Positions 54,692-64,000 of a stretch of 64,000 nt of DNA are shown here, in pieces. Positions within the stretch are counted from its first letter, which is position 1, and each line of letters opens with the position of its first letter. Source of the stretch: Bog-756 sp963725275 (GTDB taxonomy: Bacteria > Actinomycetota > Acidimicrobiia > Acidimicrobiales > RAAP-2); NCBI GenBank assembly GCA_963725275.1, contig CAVRXS010000006.1, positions 186,001 through 250,000 of the forward strand, read 5' to 3'. The notes under the pieces were generated by a model. The model was not told where the DNA came from and did no database searches. It saw nothing but the letters and a program-made list of their open reading frames with translations. The position numbers were made by a program, and so were the translations under genes.

Positions 54692-56353
54692 CTACCGGTT
54701 CTGGGCAACGCCAACCCGCGAGCTTCGTTGTACATTCGAGTTGATGCGGCGATCCAGATCGTTGCATGGATCACCGAGCGGCCATTTTTCCTGAGCGGTG
54801 CAGTTCAAGACGACGAACCCGAGAAGCAGGATCAAACCGAGGGAGAACATCCCTGTGACGAGCACGGCGCCGCCGGGAGGCGTCCATTTGGCGACTGTTC
54901 TCGGGCCCGAGCCCAGCCCGTACTCGTAGCGATGGAGGGCGGTGAGGAACGCCCAGACCTGCGCCGCAGCCAGAGGCAAGCCCAGCGCCAGAATGGGGAG
55001 CGGGCGAAGCCGAAACGACCTCCGCCGACGACCATGTCCGCCTCGTGCTGGTGGCGGTAGCGACGTTGCCAGCAAGGGGATGCCGATCAGGAGCGGTAGC
55101 CAGTAACGGCCCTGCCAGTAAGGACCGACGGCGTCGATCCGAGGCGATTCGAGGATGATCGGCATGGCAACGATGCCGATGACGAGCACAGGGAGTGCTC
55201 GTCGGCACCGAGCAGACAAGGAAAGCCCAAGTGCCGTGACGAATGCCACCGCTGCGACCCAGAGAGCGAACACGGCTTCTGGAACCGGTGTGTCAAGCCA
55301 TCCGAACTCGCCGATGCTCTGACGGAGCCGCAGTTCGCTCAACCGTAAGGTCAACCAGATGCTCTGCTCCAGGGACAGGCGAGGTTTGTTGGGAATCCCG
55401 AGGAGGCCCGGAACACCTCCGATCAGAAGGAAGATCCCCGCCACCACTATCCCTCCCAGCAACGACAGTCGGATCGCCAGCGTGCTTCGATCCCGAGCCA
55501 GCTCCTTACACCTCGACCATCCGGCCAGGGTGGCGAGCGCCAGGATGATCACGCCAGCGTTGATGGGACTGATCGGCCGGCTGAGTACCAACACGACGAA
55601 GGCGAGAGATGTCCACCCGGCGAGACCTGCCGGCACTCGCCGGGATTCGATGACGCAGAGACCGCCGCACCAGGCGGCGAATGCGGCGGCGATCTCCATC
55701 CCGCTCGAATTCAAGACAGAGGTGACGAAGAAGACCATGGGGGACAGGGCGACCAGAGCCCCCACAAGAGGGCCCCTTCGGGGATGGTAGCGAGCGAGGA
55801 GAAACAACCCCAAAGCAATGAGAGCCCCGTTCATCAGCGTCCCGACCATTCTCATGGCGTAGACGGCGTTGGTGCCCTTTGCCACCAGGGAGGGGATCCC
55901 GACGAGGAGGTAGTAGAGGGGCGGGTAATTCGAGAACTGGGTGTCCGCCCCGACCATCGCCGTACCCTGGCTCACCTTTGGGGAGCACCCTGCGGAGACC
56001 GTCGGTTTGAAGGAGAAGCAACTCGGCAAGCCCCTTGTGCTTGCCACCCACTCTGGAACCCGAACATTTGCCAGAAGCCCGAAGGTTGTCGGATGCTCTC
56101 TGACGTCGAACATGCCCCGCACGACGGCGGCTGCGTCGATGGCATGAGAGGGCTCGTCGGGTGCGGCCATGAGGGGGGTGGCGATCGACCATGCCGCAAT
56201 CGCAGTTCCGATGGCCAAAAAGGCCCACACGTAGAGGAGCAAATTCCGAACCGGTCGGCTGGTGATGGGCGTCCCGGCTGCCCATGTTGGGCTGTCCCCG
56301 GACCCGGACTCGGGCACTCCGTTCCGGCCAGCCAAGGCGGCCCGCTCCGTCAT
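54692..56353 (-). CDS. DUF2142 polytopic membrane protein
   Basis: The 553-residue protein has about eleven transmembrane segments after a 35-residue cytosolic start. The DUF2142 motif MAAPDEPSHAIDAAAVVRG follows the first helix, and PPLYYLLVGIPSL lies in the large loop. The C-terminal helix is followed by a charged tail. DUF2142 proteins resemble GT-C type glycosyltransferases and occur in cell-surface polysaccharide loci. Function here is unproven. Low GC and a flanking repeat pair suggest it came with the accessory region. Confidence 0.82.
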   Translation of the reverse strand: MTERAALAGRNGVPESGSGDSPTWAAGTPITSRPVRNLLLYVWAFLAIGTAIAAWSIATPLMAAPDEPSHAIDAAAVVRGMFDVREHPTTFGLLANVRVPEWVASTRGLPSCFSFKPTVSAGCSPKVSQGTAMVGADTQFSNYPPLYYLLVGIPSLVAKGTNAVYAMRMVGTLMNGALIALGLFLLARYHPRRGPLVGALVALSPMVFFVTSVLNSSGMEIAAAFAAWCGGLCVIESRRVPAGLAGWTSLAFVVLVLSRPISPINAGVIILALATLAGWSRCKELARDRSTLAIRLSLLGGIVVAGIFLLIGGVPGLLGIPNKPRLSLEQSIWLTLRLSELRLRQSIGEFGWLDTPVPEAVFALWVAAVAFVTALGLSLSARCRRALPVLVIGIVAMPIILESPRIDAVGPYWQGRYWLPLLIGIPLLATSLPPPARGGHGRRRRSFRLRPLPILALGLPLAAAQVWAFLTALHRYEYGLGSGPRTVAKWTPPGGAVLVTGMFSLGLILLLGFVVLNCTAQEKWPLGDPCNDLDRRINSNVQRSSRVGVAQNR

Positions 56354-56779
56354 CCGGTGAGCCTACCCAACGCGGTTATCTGGCTCGTCGATGGTGTCGA
56401 CAGAGCTTTGCACCAGAAAGCCCAGATCACAGTAGCCGACGCTCTGGGCCCCGTAACCGAGGAGTTGAACCTCTCTCAACAAGAAATGGATGATCTGTTG
56501 CGCGACAGTTCAGCACCAGAAGCGGGTGCTGGTACAACGCCCATCACATTGGTAGTTCTTCTCCTTCGGCCCTCATCCTCTAGTGCCATAACTCATCGTC
56601 GCGCATCTGTGGACACCGGAGTCGCATAGCCAAGGAGGCCCCCCCAATCGCTGCCGGTTATGCACCCGAGCAGGGAGACGGCCGCGATTCCCAGACCTAT
56701 CGCGTCACCGCTCCGATACCCGGTTTGAGCTTGGATAACGTCCGATTGCCCCACACGAAGAAGGCAGCAGGCGCGGCGA
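56354..56779. other. Intergenic region with dispersed repeat copy B
   Basis: The 426 bases between the DUF2142 gene and the toxin gene carry no supported gene. A plus-strand open frame crosses here but is mostly antisense to the DUF2142 gene. Copy B of the dispersed repeat lies at 56671-56720. Confidence 0.5.
56671..56720. repeat. Dispersed repeat, copy B
   Basis: Shares GCCGCGA, AGACCTATCGCGTC and CTCCGA with copy A (54494-54532). It also shares GGGAGAC-GCCGC and GTCACC with a weaker copy at 57486-57532. Confidence 0.55.
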
Positions 56780-57190
56780 TCAGCCGGACACCGGCGGCCC
56801 CGCAAGCAATGGACGAAGCCAAGTCGTCGTCCGTTCAATGTCCCAGTCGCCAGAGGCGACGGCGAGAACCGCTTGTTCGGCTTCATCGACCTCTGGATAC
56901 TTGTTCCACGTCCACTCGTTCATCTGGATGAAGAGACGCAGGGTCACCCACGCCGCTCGTTTATTGCCGTCGAGAAGTGGATGGTTCTTTGCCAGACGGA
57001 CAAGGAGAACTGCCGCCTTGTTGACGAAGTCCGGATAGAAGTCTTCAACACCCCAACTTCCTGCCGGGGCCCGCAGTGCGGAGTCAGCCAGATCCATTTT
57101 CATGCTCCGGAGGAGGACCTCGGGTTCGATGCCGGTGACCGCCGCGGCGACAGCGAGGCAGTCGGAAAGGTCCGGGTATTCGACGCTCAC
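56780..57190 (-). CDS. Doc-family (Fic fold) toxin
   Basis: The 136-residue protein contains KNHPLLDGNKRAAWVTLRLF, the Fic/Doc motif HxFx(D/E)GNKR with Leu instead of Phe. Doc toxins phosphorylate EF-Tu and stop translation. MSVEYPDLSDCLAVAAAVTG starts the typical N-terminal helix. It overlaps the antitoxin stop by four bases (57187-57190), so the pair is one operon with the antitoxin first, as usual. Confidence 0.88.
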   Translation of the reverse strand: MSVEYPDLSDCLAVAAAVTGIEPEVLLRSMKMDLADSALRAPAGSWGVEDFYPDFVNKAAVLLVRLAKNHPLLDGNKRAAWVTLRLFIQMNEWTWNKYPEVDEAEQAVLAVASGDWDIERTTTWLRPLLAGPPVSG

Positions 57191-57396
57191 CTCGCCAAGC
57201 GCTCGAGGAGCTCCCGGTCCTCCTCAATGATCTTGGTCAGTCTGGCTTTGAACTGAGGGCTTTTCCGACGGCGTTCCACAGCCTCGAGAAGGGACCGTTT
57301 CACTGTCTCGTTCAGGCTCGTGCCCTCGACTCGGGCTAACGCCTCGGCGTCGGCTGCCAATTCGTCAGGAAGGCGCACCGTGATGTTCTTCGTCAT
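57187..57396 (-). CDS. Ribbon-helix-helix antitoxin of the Doc toxin
   Basis: The 69-residue protein starts MTKNITVRLPDELAADAEAL, a clear ribbon-helix-helix DNA-binding strand and helix. It ends with a charged helix (RLTKIIEEDRELLERLAR) that should wrap the toxin. ATG 57396 is chosen over an upstream frame extension because RHH proteins start directly at the strand. It probably represses its own operon through the palindrome next to its start. Confidence 0.85.
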   Translation of the reverse strand: MTKNITVRLPDELAADAEALARVEGTSLNETVKRSLLEAVERRRKSPQFKARLTKIIEEDRELLERLAR

Positions 57397-57397
57397 A

Positions 57398-57412
57398 GTG
57401 GCATGATACCAC
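57398..57412. promoter_or_regulatory. Palindromic operator at the antitoxin start
   Basis: GTGGCATGATACCAC is a near-perfect inverted repeat (GTGG-CATGATA-CCAC). It ends two bases from the antitoxin ATG, so binding would block transcription or ribosome entry. This placement suggests a leaderless or nearly leaderless mRNA. Confidence 0.5.
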
Positions 57413-57485
57413 GACCCACGACCTTCTCTCGCAATGTCCGGAGTCTCTGTCCTGGCCGCCGTTTTGTCGGTCATGCCCCCGACCG

Positions 57486-57532
57486 GGGAGACAGCCGCCA
57501 GTCGCAGTCGGGTGGTGTCACCCCGCCCGACT
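57486..57532. repeat. Weak third copy of the dispersed repeat
   Basis: GGGAGACAGCCGCCAGTC and GGTGTCACC match copy B loosely over about 45 bases. It lies upstream of the toxin-antitoxin operon. Confidence 0.3.
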
Positions 57533-57591
57533 GAACCACCACGTGCGACCAATTGAATACTGCTGACCGGCACCGAGACGCGAGGCGAGCT

Positions 57592-58182
57592 CTAGACGCG
57601 CTCCAACGTGGCTCGTTCAACTTCTGTGAATGCCGCAGTCGTGCCCGTAGCACGCTCCCGGCCTTTTGCAGGGAAGGCAACTACCAAGGAGAGCACCAAA
57701 CCGGCGCATATCGGCCACCAAATCCATTCGGTATAGATGCGAGCATTCGCCAGCCACGTGACGCCTAACACACATGCACAGGTCATGGACAGTCGTTTCC
57801 ACGGCTGCAGCGCGCCGCTCACAACTACTAGAGCCAACGGTGGCCAGACGTAGTACGGCGCAACGCCCGTCTCGAGTAGGAACCGAAGGGCAAGCGCAAA
57901 CGCCACGCACCATACGAGCATCTGTGGTGGCCGCTCCTTTCGCATGAACCACACTCCAACGCCAATGGCGATTGCAAGTGAGATCAACCGGGTTGGGCCT
58001 CCCGCTACAGATCGGCCACCCATCCAGGTTTCGTTGGCAATATGAGGCGCGAAACTCAACCAAGGGGTGGGGCAGACGAGGTCAGGAAACTGAGGTTGGA
58101 CTACCACTGCCCGATATGTGTCCGGCCAGTCCGAAGCGAATGGCACGAGCAGGAGTGCTGCCGCCGGCGCCAGGTCGGAGTT
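57592..58182 (-). pseudogene. 3' fragment of the WGHPED membrane protein paralogue
   Basis: The frame LLVPFASDWPDTYRAVVVQP through TEVERATLERV closely matches the second half of the intact protein at 13718-15028, from just after the RI(L)APAAALLL position. The fragment is cut at 58182 by the IS256-family element; its 5' part continues at 59664-60246. Confidence 0.85.
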
Positions 58183-59663
58183 CACGTCCACACACGTGGT
58201 GTACGGGTTTGACCTCCTCAGTTCGCTCGCTGAGCCGCTGAAGCGGATCATCCGGGACCAAGGGGCCGGAGCCGAACCGGGGGTTTTCTGGAGATCCCCC
58301 ATACGCGACGACCACCGCATCAATCTTCAAGTTCCGTCCAAAGAACGCGAAGGAGAAGATGCGGTGGAAGTCACCAACACGATGGGCGCAGGAGAGCTGC
58401 TGCGCAAGTACCTGACTGAGTCCGACCCCGACCTCGTGAGATCCATGGTCCAGGCCTTCGCCGAGACCCTCATGTCGGCCGAGGCTTCGGGGTTGTGCAA
58501 CGCCGAGTACGGCGAGGTCAGCCCTGGACCGGGTGAACCAGAGAAACGGATATCGGACCAGGCGCTGGGACACGAGAGCGGGATCAATAGACCTCGCCAT
58601 CCCGAAGCTCAGGTCAGGCAGCTACTACCCGGATTGGCTTATCGAGCCTCGCCGGCGTGCTGAACGAGCGCTAGTTGCTGTCGTCGCCCAGTGCTACGTA
58701 GAAGGGGTCTCGACGCGTCGTGTCGACGACGTGGTGAAGTCAGATGGGCATCGCCGGGATCTCAAAGTCCCAGGTCTCAGACCTGGCGAAGTCCTTGGAC
58801 GAGACGGTCACGGCGTTCAGAAACAGACCGCTCGACGCCGGTCCCTATACCTACATCTGGGTGGATGCGCTCACCCAGAAGGTGAGAGAAGGCGGCCGGA
58901 TCGTGAATGTGGCTGTTGTCTTGGCGACCGGGGTGAACTCAGACGGTCACCGCGAGATCCTGGGCGTCGACATCATCACCACCGAAGACGGAGCCGGTTG
59001 GACGGCCTTCCTACGCGGTCTCGTCGCCCGAGGACTGTCTGGGGTGGCCCTCGTCGTCTCAGACGCCCATGCGGGCCTGGTCGATGCCATCGCCTCGGTG
59101 CTTCCCGGCGCAGCCTGGCAAAGATGCCGCGTCCACTTCGTGAGAAATGTGCACACCAGAGTTCCGAAGAGCGCCCAGTCGATGGTCGGCGCTTTGATCC
59201 GATCGATCTTCGAGCAGCCAGACGCCGAACAGGTCCACGCACAACACGCTCGGGTCGTCGAGCAGCTCGCAGGATCGATTCGGTGACGCAGCCCAAATGC
59301 TGATTGACGCTGAAGCCGACATCCTGGCGTTCTCCACCTTCCCGAAGGAGCATTGGCGTCAGGTCTGGTCGAACAACCCGCAGGAACGGCTGAACAAAGA
59401 GATCCGCAGACGAACCGACGTCGTCGGCATATTTCCCAACCGGACATCAGTGCTGCGATTAGTCGGTGCCGTTCTCGCTGAGCAACACGACGAATGGGCA
59501 GTCGCACGTCGCTACATGGGCATCGAATCACTCGCCACCGCTCGATTACGGGTGATCAATGGAACCGGCCAGGAGGTGGACCTGGCAGAGCTCGCCAACG
59601 TCAGTTAGAACAACACCAAGAGATTGATGTGGTGGTCGTCGATACACCACGGGTTTGGACGTG
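58183..59663 (+). mobile_element. IS256-family insertion sequence within the membrane protein paralogue
   Basis: The ends are related inverted repeats: CACGTCCA-AC-CGTGGTGTA at 58183 and its reverse complement ending at 59663. The element is about 1.48 kb with one transposase gene on the plus strand. Flanks are the two halves of one gene. A possible degraded target duplication is GTCGGA (left) against GATCCGGA (right); it is not exact. Confidence 0.75.
58382..59608 (+). pseudogene. IS256/Mutator-family transposase, three frameshifts
   Basis: The joined protein of about 408 residues starts MGAGELLRKYLTESDPDLVR and continues in other frames with QRNGYRTRRWDTRAGSIDLA, SKSQVSDLAKSLDETVTAFR and YIWVDALTQKVREGG (first DDE Asp). 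VVSDAHAGLVDAI (second Asp) and WSNNPQERLNKEIRRRTDVV (Glu region) follow, ending ELANVS. Breaks lie near 58540, 58745 and 59285. As read it is inactive; base-call errors are possible. Confidence 0.82.
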
Positions 59664-60246
59664 CCGATCCGGATCGCGAGCGAAGGCAGGCGATGCCATC
59701 CAGCAGAGAGGATCACGACAGGAATGGCCAAAGCAATCAGGGGCTGGGATGCGAATCCAACCCCCAACAACCACGCACACGACACCCAACGCTTCCCAAG
59801 AGCAGATCGCATGGCAAAGAGAAGGAAGGCCACAGCAAGGGCATCTTCCGGATGACCCCACCAGAGCACGTTGCCCAAGGCAATTGCGCCACAGGCTCCG
59901 ATAGCCAGCCGGCGCCTCCAGTCCGCCCCAATCGCCTGCGCAATCGAATCGGCGCCGAACAGGGCGGGGGCACACAGTAGGACGCTCACGGGTGCAACGA
60001 TTGGCCACGCCGAAGGCCTGGGTACAGGAAATCCGAAACCTGTTGTGAGACCAAAGTGCTGCGTTAACTGTTCAATCGGGAGAAACACCAACAGGATGGC
60101 TGGCGACGCGACCAGGCTCGACTGGCTGTAGATATTGGCGTAGTCGCCGGCAGTGATGTTCCTTGCCAGCTGATAGTTGTCCCAAATATCGGTGGGATAT
60201 CGCCATCCAACGCTATGAGCGATCAGGGGTGCAATGTCGAAACTAG
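59664..60246 (-). pseudogene. 5' fragment of the WGHPED membrane protein paralogue
   Basis: From SFDIAPLIAHSVGWRYPTDI through WGHPEDALAVAFLLFAMRSA to SAGWHRLPSLAIRI it matches the first half of the protein at 13718-15028. The first ~52 residues and the promoter are missing: the match begins exactly at the CTAG next to the right-hand insertion element. With the 3' fragment, the paralogue is about 85% similar at DNA level by eye. Confidence 0.85.
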
Positions 60247-61844
60247 CTACTTTCCCCTGAAAAAGCCGGTGTGACCACCGATCGGGGTTGGATGTGGACT
60301 GCGTCTGACCATGGAGTGATTCCGCCTCCGATCCTGGCTGCAGCGGGTCCGATTCGTCCTACTCGGAGATGGTCAGTGCTCCGATCTTCACCAGGTTGTG
60401 GTTGAACACCCCGTAGCCACACCAGGTGCGGACTCCTTCGATCCCGTCGATCTGTGTTCGGTTCCATCCGAAGTCCCGTTTGAGACAACTGATCCGGCCT
60501 TCGCTCCCGGTTCTCCACTTCACCAGGCGCTGGAACTGCGGTCTACTTTCGACGGCGCGTCGTGACGCACTCGGTTTGCCTTTGGTGGGTAGGACAACCG
60601 TTCGCACCCCGAGCGCACTGAGCTGTTCGCCGACGGCGGTCTCGCCATAACCGCGATCAGCGGTGACCGCTTTGGGTACTCGCTTGGCCCGGCGCGTGAC
60701 GTGCTCGACGGCCGGGACGAGCATCGGTGCATCCGGCGGGTTGCCGACTTCGACGTTGTGGTCGATCACCACACCGTCCTCGTTGTCGACGACCTGTGCC
60801 TTGTAGCCGAACTCGACGGGCTTGCCGAGTCTGCCCTTGCGGATCGGACGGGCATCGGGATCATGCAGTGACACCAACCTGGTCGCCCCGTCGGGGACTT
60901 CACCACAGAGACGTCGCTCGGTCTGCTCGGCGACCTGTTCGATCCGATCGGCAGTGATCTCCAAGTCGCCGGCAATTGCGCAAAGCCTTCCTGGGGCGGC
61001 GTTACCAAGGCGCCTCAGTCCTCGGCGGGCGTTCGCCGCCACCTGTCGGGCCTCGGCGACGGCCGTCTGGGCGATCCGGACCATGTCGGCATTGATGGCC
61101 ATGACCTCGTCTTTTGCCTCGCCAGTGCGTCGTCGAAGGTTGGCACCGATGGACCGGGCCCGAGCCCGCATCATGCCGCGTCCGGTCCCGAGAGGTGGTC
61201 TTGGACGCCAATCCCGCACCCTTCAACTTCTCGATGCCTTTGGCCATCTTGGCCACGCCCTTGGCCAACAGACCCGAGTCCGTCGGGTAGGCAACGTTGG
61301 CGGGAACCACCGTGGTGTCGGCACGGACCTTGTTGGTCTTCAACACCTTGGCCGCCTGGGCCTTGGCCAACAGCGCCTCGTTCAACCCGTCGACCGCCGA
61401 TGACCCGCACCGGGTGGTGATCTTCATCAACGTGGTCGGGTGGGGCACTGCCAAGCCCAACGGGATCCGACAGAACCGCTGCCACGAGATGGAGTCAGCG
61501 ACCTCACGACACAGTGGCTCGAACCCCAAGCGGTAGCGGTACTTCAAGAACATCAGCCGGAGGTACGTCTCGATGGGCACGGACGGGCGTCCGAGGGCGG
61601 CGTGGAAGTGGGCCCGGAACGGTTCGAAGAAGGCCGGATCGTCCAGCAGGCGGTCGACCGACTCCAACTCGGAGGGCATCCCGAGGCACATCTCGGGGAG
61701 GATCGCTTCCCACAACGTGGGCTGCGCGTTTACAGTTCTCAACACGATGGCCTCGATCCGTACTAGTCCTACGGTTCGGGGCCATCCTTATCGATCTGGG
61801 CTCAAATCGCGAGTATCTACGGCGACTTTTTCAGGGGGAAGTAG
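60247..61844 (-). mobile_element. DDE insertion sequence (ISNCY/IS1182-like) with CTAG at both ends
   Basis: The terminal inverted repeats are CTACTTTCCCCTGAAAAAG at 60247 and CTACTTCCCCCTGAAAAAG, read inward from 61844. Both are flanked by CTAG (60243-60246 and 61845-61848), which fits a palindromic 4-bp target duplication. Element length is 1598 bases. Left and right flanks belong to different genes, so the element marks a rearrangement junction. Confidence 0.75.
60359..61745 (-). pseudogene. DDE transposase with DUF772 N-terminal domain, one frameshift
   Basis: The N-terminal part reads LESVDRLLDDPAFFEPFRAH, IETYLRLMFLKYRYRLGFEP (DUF772) and VRADTTVVPANVAYPTDSGL with the first Asp. The frame shifts near 61190. 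The rest reads FGYKAQVVDNEDGVVIDHNV, KAVTADRGYGE (second Asp) and EGRISCLKRDFGWNRTQI (Glu), ending ALTISE. Length when joined is about 460 residues. ISNCY and IS1182 groups share this layout; exact family needs a database search. Confidence 0.8.
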
Positions 61845-64000
61845 CTAGACGGACGGCGGCTGAGCGACCGGTACAACTCCCACGTGCTCGGGTGCACCGA
61901 CTCGATCGGCTCGATCTCGTCTGCCACTACCCGGACCAACTCCGCCATCACCGATTCGACCCCACGAGGATTCCCGGCCAGATCGGCCGCGGCGAGCAAC
62001 ATCCGGTAGAGGCGCTCGTCGTAGGGACTCACCAGCAGTCCGCGTCCTCGCGGCCCACTCCGCACCTCTGGCGTCGCCAGCCCTCAGATAGGAGCCAGCC
62101 AGGCGGCCGCTGAGGTCGACGACCGTCGATTCGATCGCCGGAGCGATGCCGTCGAGGATCGACCAGTCCGAAGAGCGAAGTCCTTCGAACGGTCGGCCCC
62201 GTACGATCTCCAGCGCGGACCGCCAGCAGGCGGGGTCCTCAGACTCCGCCAGAACGACGAACCGGTCCCAATCGGTGGCGACCGTAGGTGCCAGTACCAG
62301 CCGTCCGTGGCTCCGTGGGAGGTGATCGAATCCGTCTCGCGACGTGCCGAGCGAGCGACGGGCAACCGATGCCGTCGAATGGAGGCTGGACGGAGCCATG
62401 ATCCGATCCGGCCAGAGGGCAGTCGCCCAGGCGTCGTTCGAGGCTCCGTGAGGGTGCATCGCCAGGTACACGACGAGCTCCCTCGCCCATGCCCTGGTGA
62501 ACTCCCGAGCTGCGCCACGGATCTCCACCGGGCCCAACACGGCGACCTCGACCTCAGGGCTCGCCGCGCTCAACTGGGGGAGCCGAGTGACCTTGCAGTT
62601 TTGGATCTCGGCTGGGGCACGGTCAGCAACAGTCACAACCACGTTGGAGCCTCCCCCCAGCGTGCTTGCGTATGCCGGCGTTGCCTCGGCGGGCCGACCG
62701 ACTCGTACCGCACCGCCGTCTCCCGCCGAGTGAGAGACATCCGGTACATACACATCGAGCCGCTCGGAGGCGTCGAGCAGCGCGACGACATCGGCCAGTT
62801 CGTTTGCGGTCGCCCGCTGAGGCGTCACGATCGTCCCGAAGACCTCGAGCGACGGACCGTCTCGTCCTGTGTCCAGTCGTAGGTCATGGAGGGCCCCGAG
62901 CCCCTCGCAGAAGGCGAGTACCGCAGTTCCGCCTCGACCATCGCCACTCCTGAACAACAACTCGGCGGCACCGTCGGGCGGCACCGTCGGTCCACACAGG
63001 ACGACCAAGGGATCCCACGAGCCAGCACGGTCCCGGCCGCGACCCTCGACGAAGGACGCCTCCCGGTGGTGTTCGAGGAGGGTCGACCCGGAGAGCTGGC
63101 GCCGCGCGAAGTTCCTCTGCGACCTTGCCGGGGTCCTTCACGGACGACACCCGGGCGAACCGGGCGAACTCGGCGCCGAAGCCCACGAGCACCAGATCGA
63201 ACGCATGAGACCAGCGCGAGGTGGCGAGCTCGAGGGCGAGAAGCCGGGCGACCCCATCGCGCACCTCGGGATCGCCTCGGACGACGACAGAGCCCATGCC
63301 TTCGAGATGTGCGAAGGCGATCTCGTCCTCGTTGCGACCGATCGAGACCAGAGTCGGAAGCGGGAAGGCTCGTGGCCCTTCTCCGCCCTGGAGCGAGCCG
63401 ACCGCGTCCGCGATGGTTCGGTCGATCCGTACTGCTGGTGCCTCCGGATCGAGGGTGAACTCGTCCGGCAGGTGAGATGGCAGCTCGCCCGGATCGAGCA
63501 CCAGCCGAACCTCCCGACCCGAGATGACAATGCCGGTGATCCGGGGAACGCGACCAGCTCCCCCGGACGACCCACGCAGATAGAGACGCACTGCGCCGTC
63601 CACAGAGTGGAGCACCTCCCGTCCGTCACCGGATCGGAGCCGGCCTTCGACTTGGCCGAGCTCTGGATCCGGGAGGGTCAGCGATTCGCCGGTCGGGCGG
63701 TGACGCTGCTGGACCCTCCGAAACCGATCGACGAGATCGGCGATCCCCACTCCGATGATTCCGGCGCCGAACGGCGGAAACGGAGCTTCCTGGCGCACCA
63801 ACCCCGAACCCGCAGCTGCTCGCTCCGGATCCCTGGGCCGACCGCTCGATACGGGGAGCGTGAGGATCCATCCCGGCTTGACCCAGTGGTCGCCGGTCAG
63901 CTGCGAGCCGTCTTCCTGGCGGATCCCGTAATTGAGCTCCGCGATCTCCCTCCATCTCCGGGCCGATCCGAGGCGCTGCTCGGCGATTGACCAGAGCGTC
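61817..64000 (-). pseudogene. LysM-BTAD regulator, 5' end outside the window, frameshifted, 3' end at an insertion element
   Basis: The right edge starts inside a LysM domain (LWSIAEQRLG, then WREIAELNYG and HWVKPGWILTLPV), followed by a putative membrane-adjacent segment PFGAGIIGVGIADLVDRFRR. A long central region has ALELATSRWSHAFDLVLVGF. After a shift near 63108 it continues through LVVLCGPTVPPDGAAELLFR to an OmpR-like domain EVAVLGPVEIRGAAREFTRA. After a second shift near 62055, the bacterial transcriptional activator domain ends with YDERLYRMLLAAADLAGNPR. The last residues and the stop come from the insertion element. Such LysM-BTAD proteins are actinobacterial SARP-like regulators. Confidence 0.7.

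Noticed and set aside
55784..56629. 281-codon plus-strand frame across the DUF2142 gene start
   Set aside because: Mostly antisense to the DUF2142 gene and without a ribosome binding site or family signal.
1..64000. tRNA, rRNA or other structural RNA genes
   Set aside because: No cloverleaf signatures or rRNA stretches were recognised by eye; a covariance-model scan would be decisive.

Overview
The window is high-GC DNA with actinobacterial features: two adjacent PafB/PafC-type WYL regulators, a CofC enzyme for coenzyme F420 together with three LLM-class (flavin/F420) oxidoreductases, an HU protein next to a lysine-rich histone-like tail, DXS, and a KstR-type steroid regulon. The type IV pilus locus and the overall gene mix suggest a member of, or relative of, the class Acidimicrobiia. 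That placement is inference; no rRNA or tRNA gene is visible to confirm it.

Layout. 0-6 kb: 3' part of a GH38 alpha-mannosidase, a class III nucleotide cyclase, cofC, a PIG-L/LmbE deacetylase, and HU plus its basic tail. 6-9.3 kb: a VirD4/TraD-like coupling ATPase convergent with a frameshifted MobF/TrwC relaxase, followed by an AT-rich array of 10-bp repeats. 9.3-13.7 kb: pafC, pafB, a frameshifted ctaG-like gene and a carboxyltransferase. 13.7-16.7 kb: two polytopic membrane proteins sharing a WGHPED motif, separated by an IS110 remnant. 17-34 kb: a type IV pilus region (pilA, pilC, an MshEN-type pilT and pilB on the minus strand; then an atypical prepilin peptidase, a NarL-type two-component pair, a second intact pilT, a pilM-pilN fusion and pilO on the plus strand), with moaC and an FmdB zinc ribbon in between. 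34.7-40 kb: tldE/tldD, a hotdog thioesterase and dxs.

40-54.3 kb is a sterol side-chain catabolic cluster. It has two acyl-CoA synthetases, a CYP125/124-like P450, two acyl-CoA dehydrogenases, the MaoC/DUF35 pair chsH2 and chsH1, the aldolase ltp2, and three LLM oxidoreductases. The gene content matches the mycobacterial igr operon. Three sites resembling the KstR operator (TnnAACnnGTTnnA) lie in its promoter regions.

54-64 kb is accessory DNA: a DUF2142 membrane protein, a Phd/Doc-like toxin-antitoxin pair, a paralogue of the 13.7-kb membrane gene broken by an IS256-family element and truncated by a DDE element, and a LysM-BTAD regulator that runs off the right edge.

Single-base frameshifts recur in several genes and are very dense at 18-22.5 kb (pilC, pilT, pilB). 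Codon structure between the shifts is intact, so consensus errors or very recent decay are both possible. Genes affected this way are listed as pseudogenes, with the intended product described.
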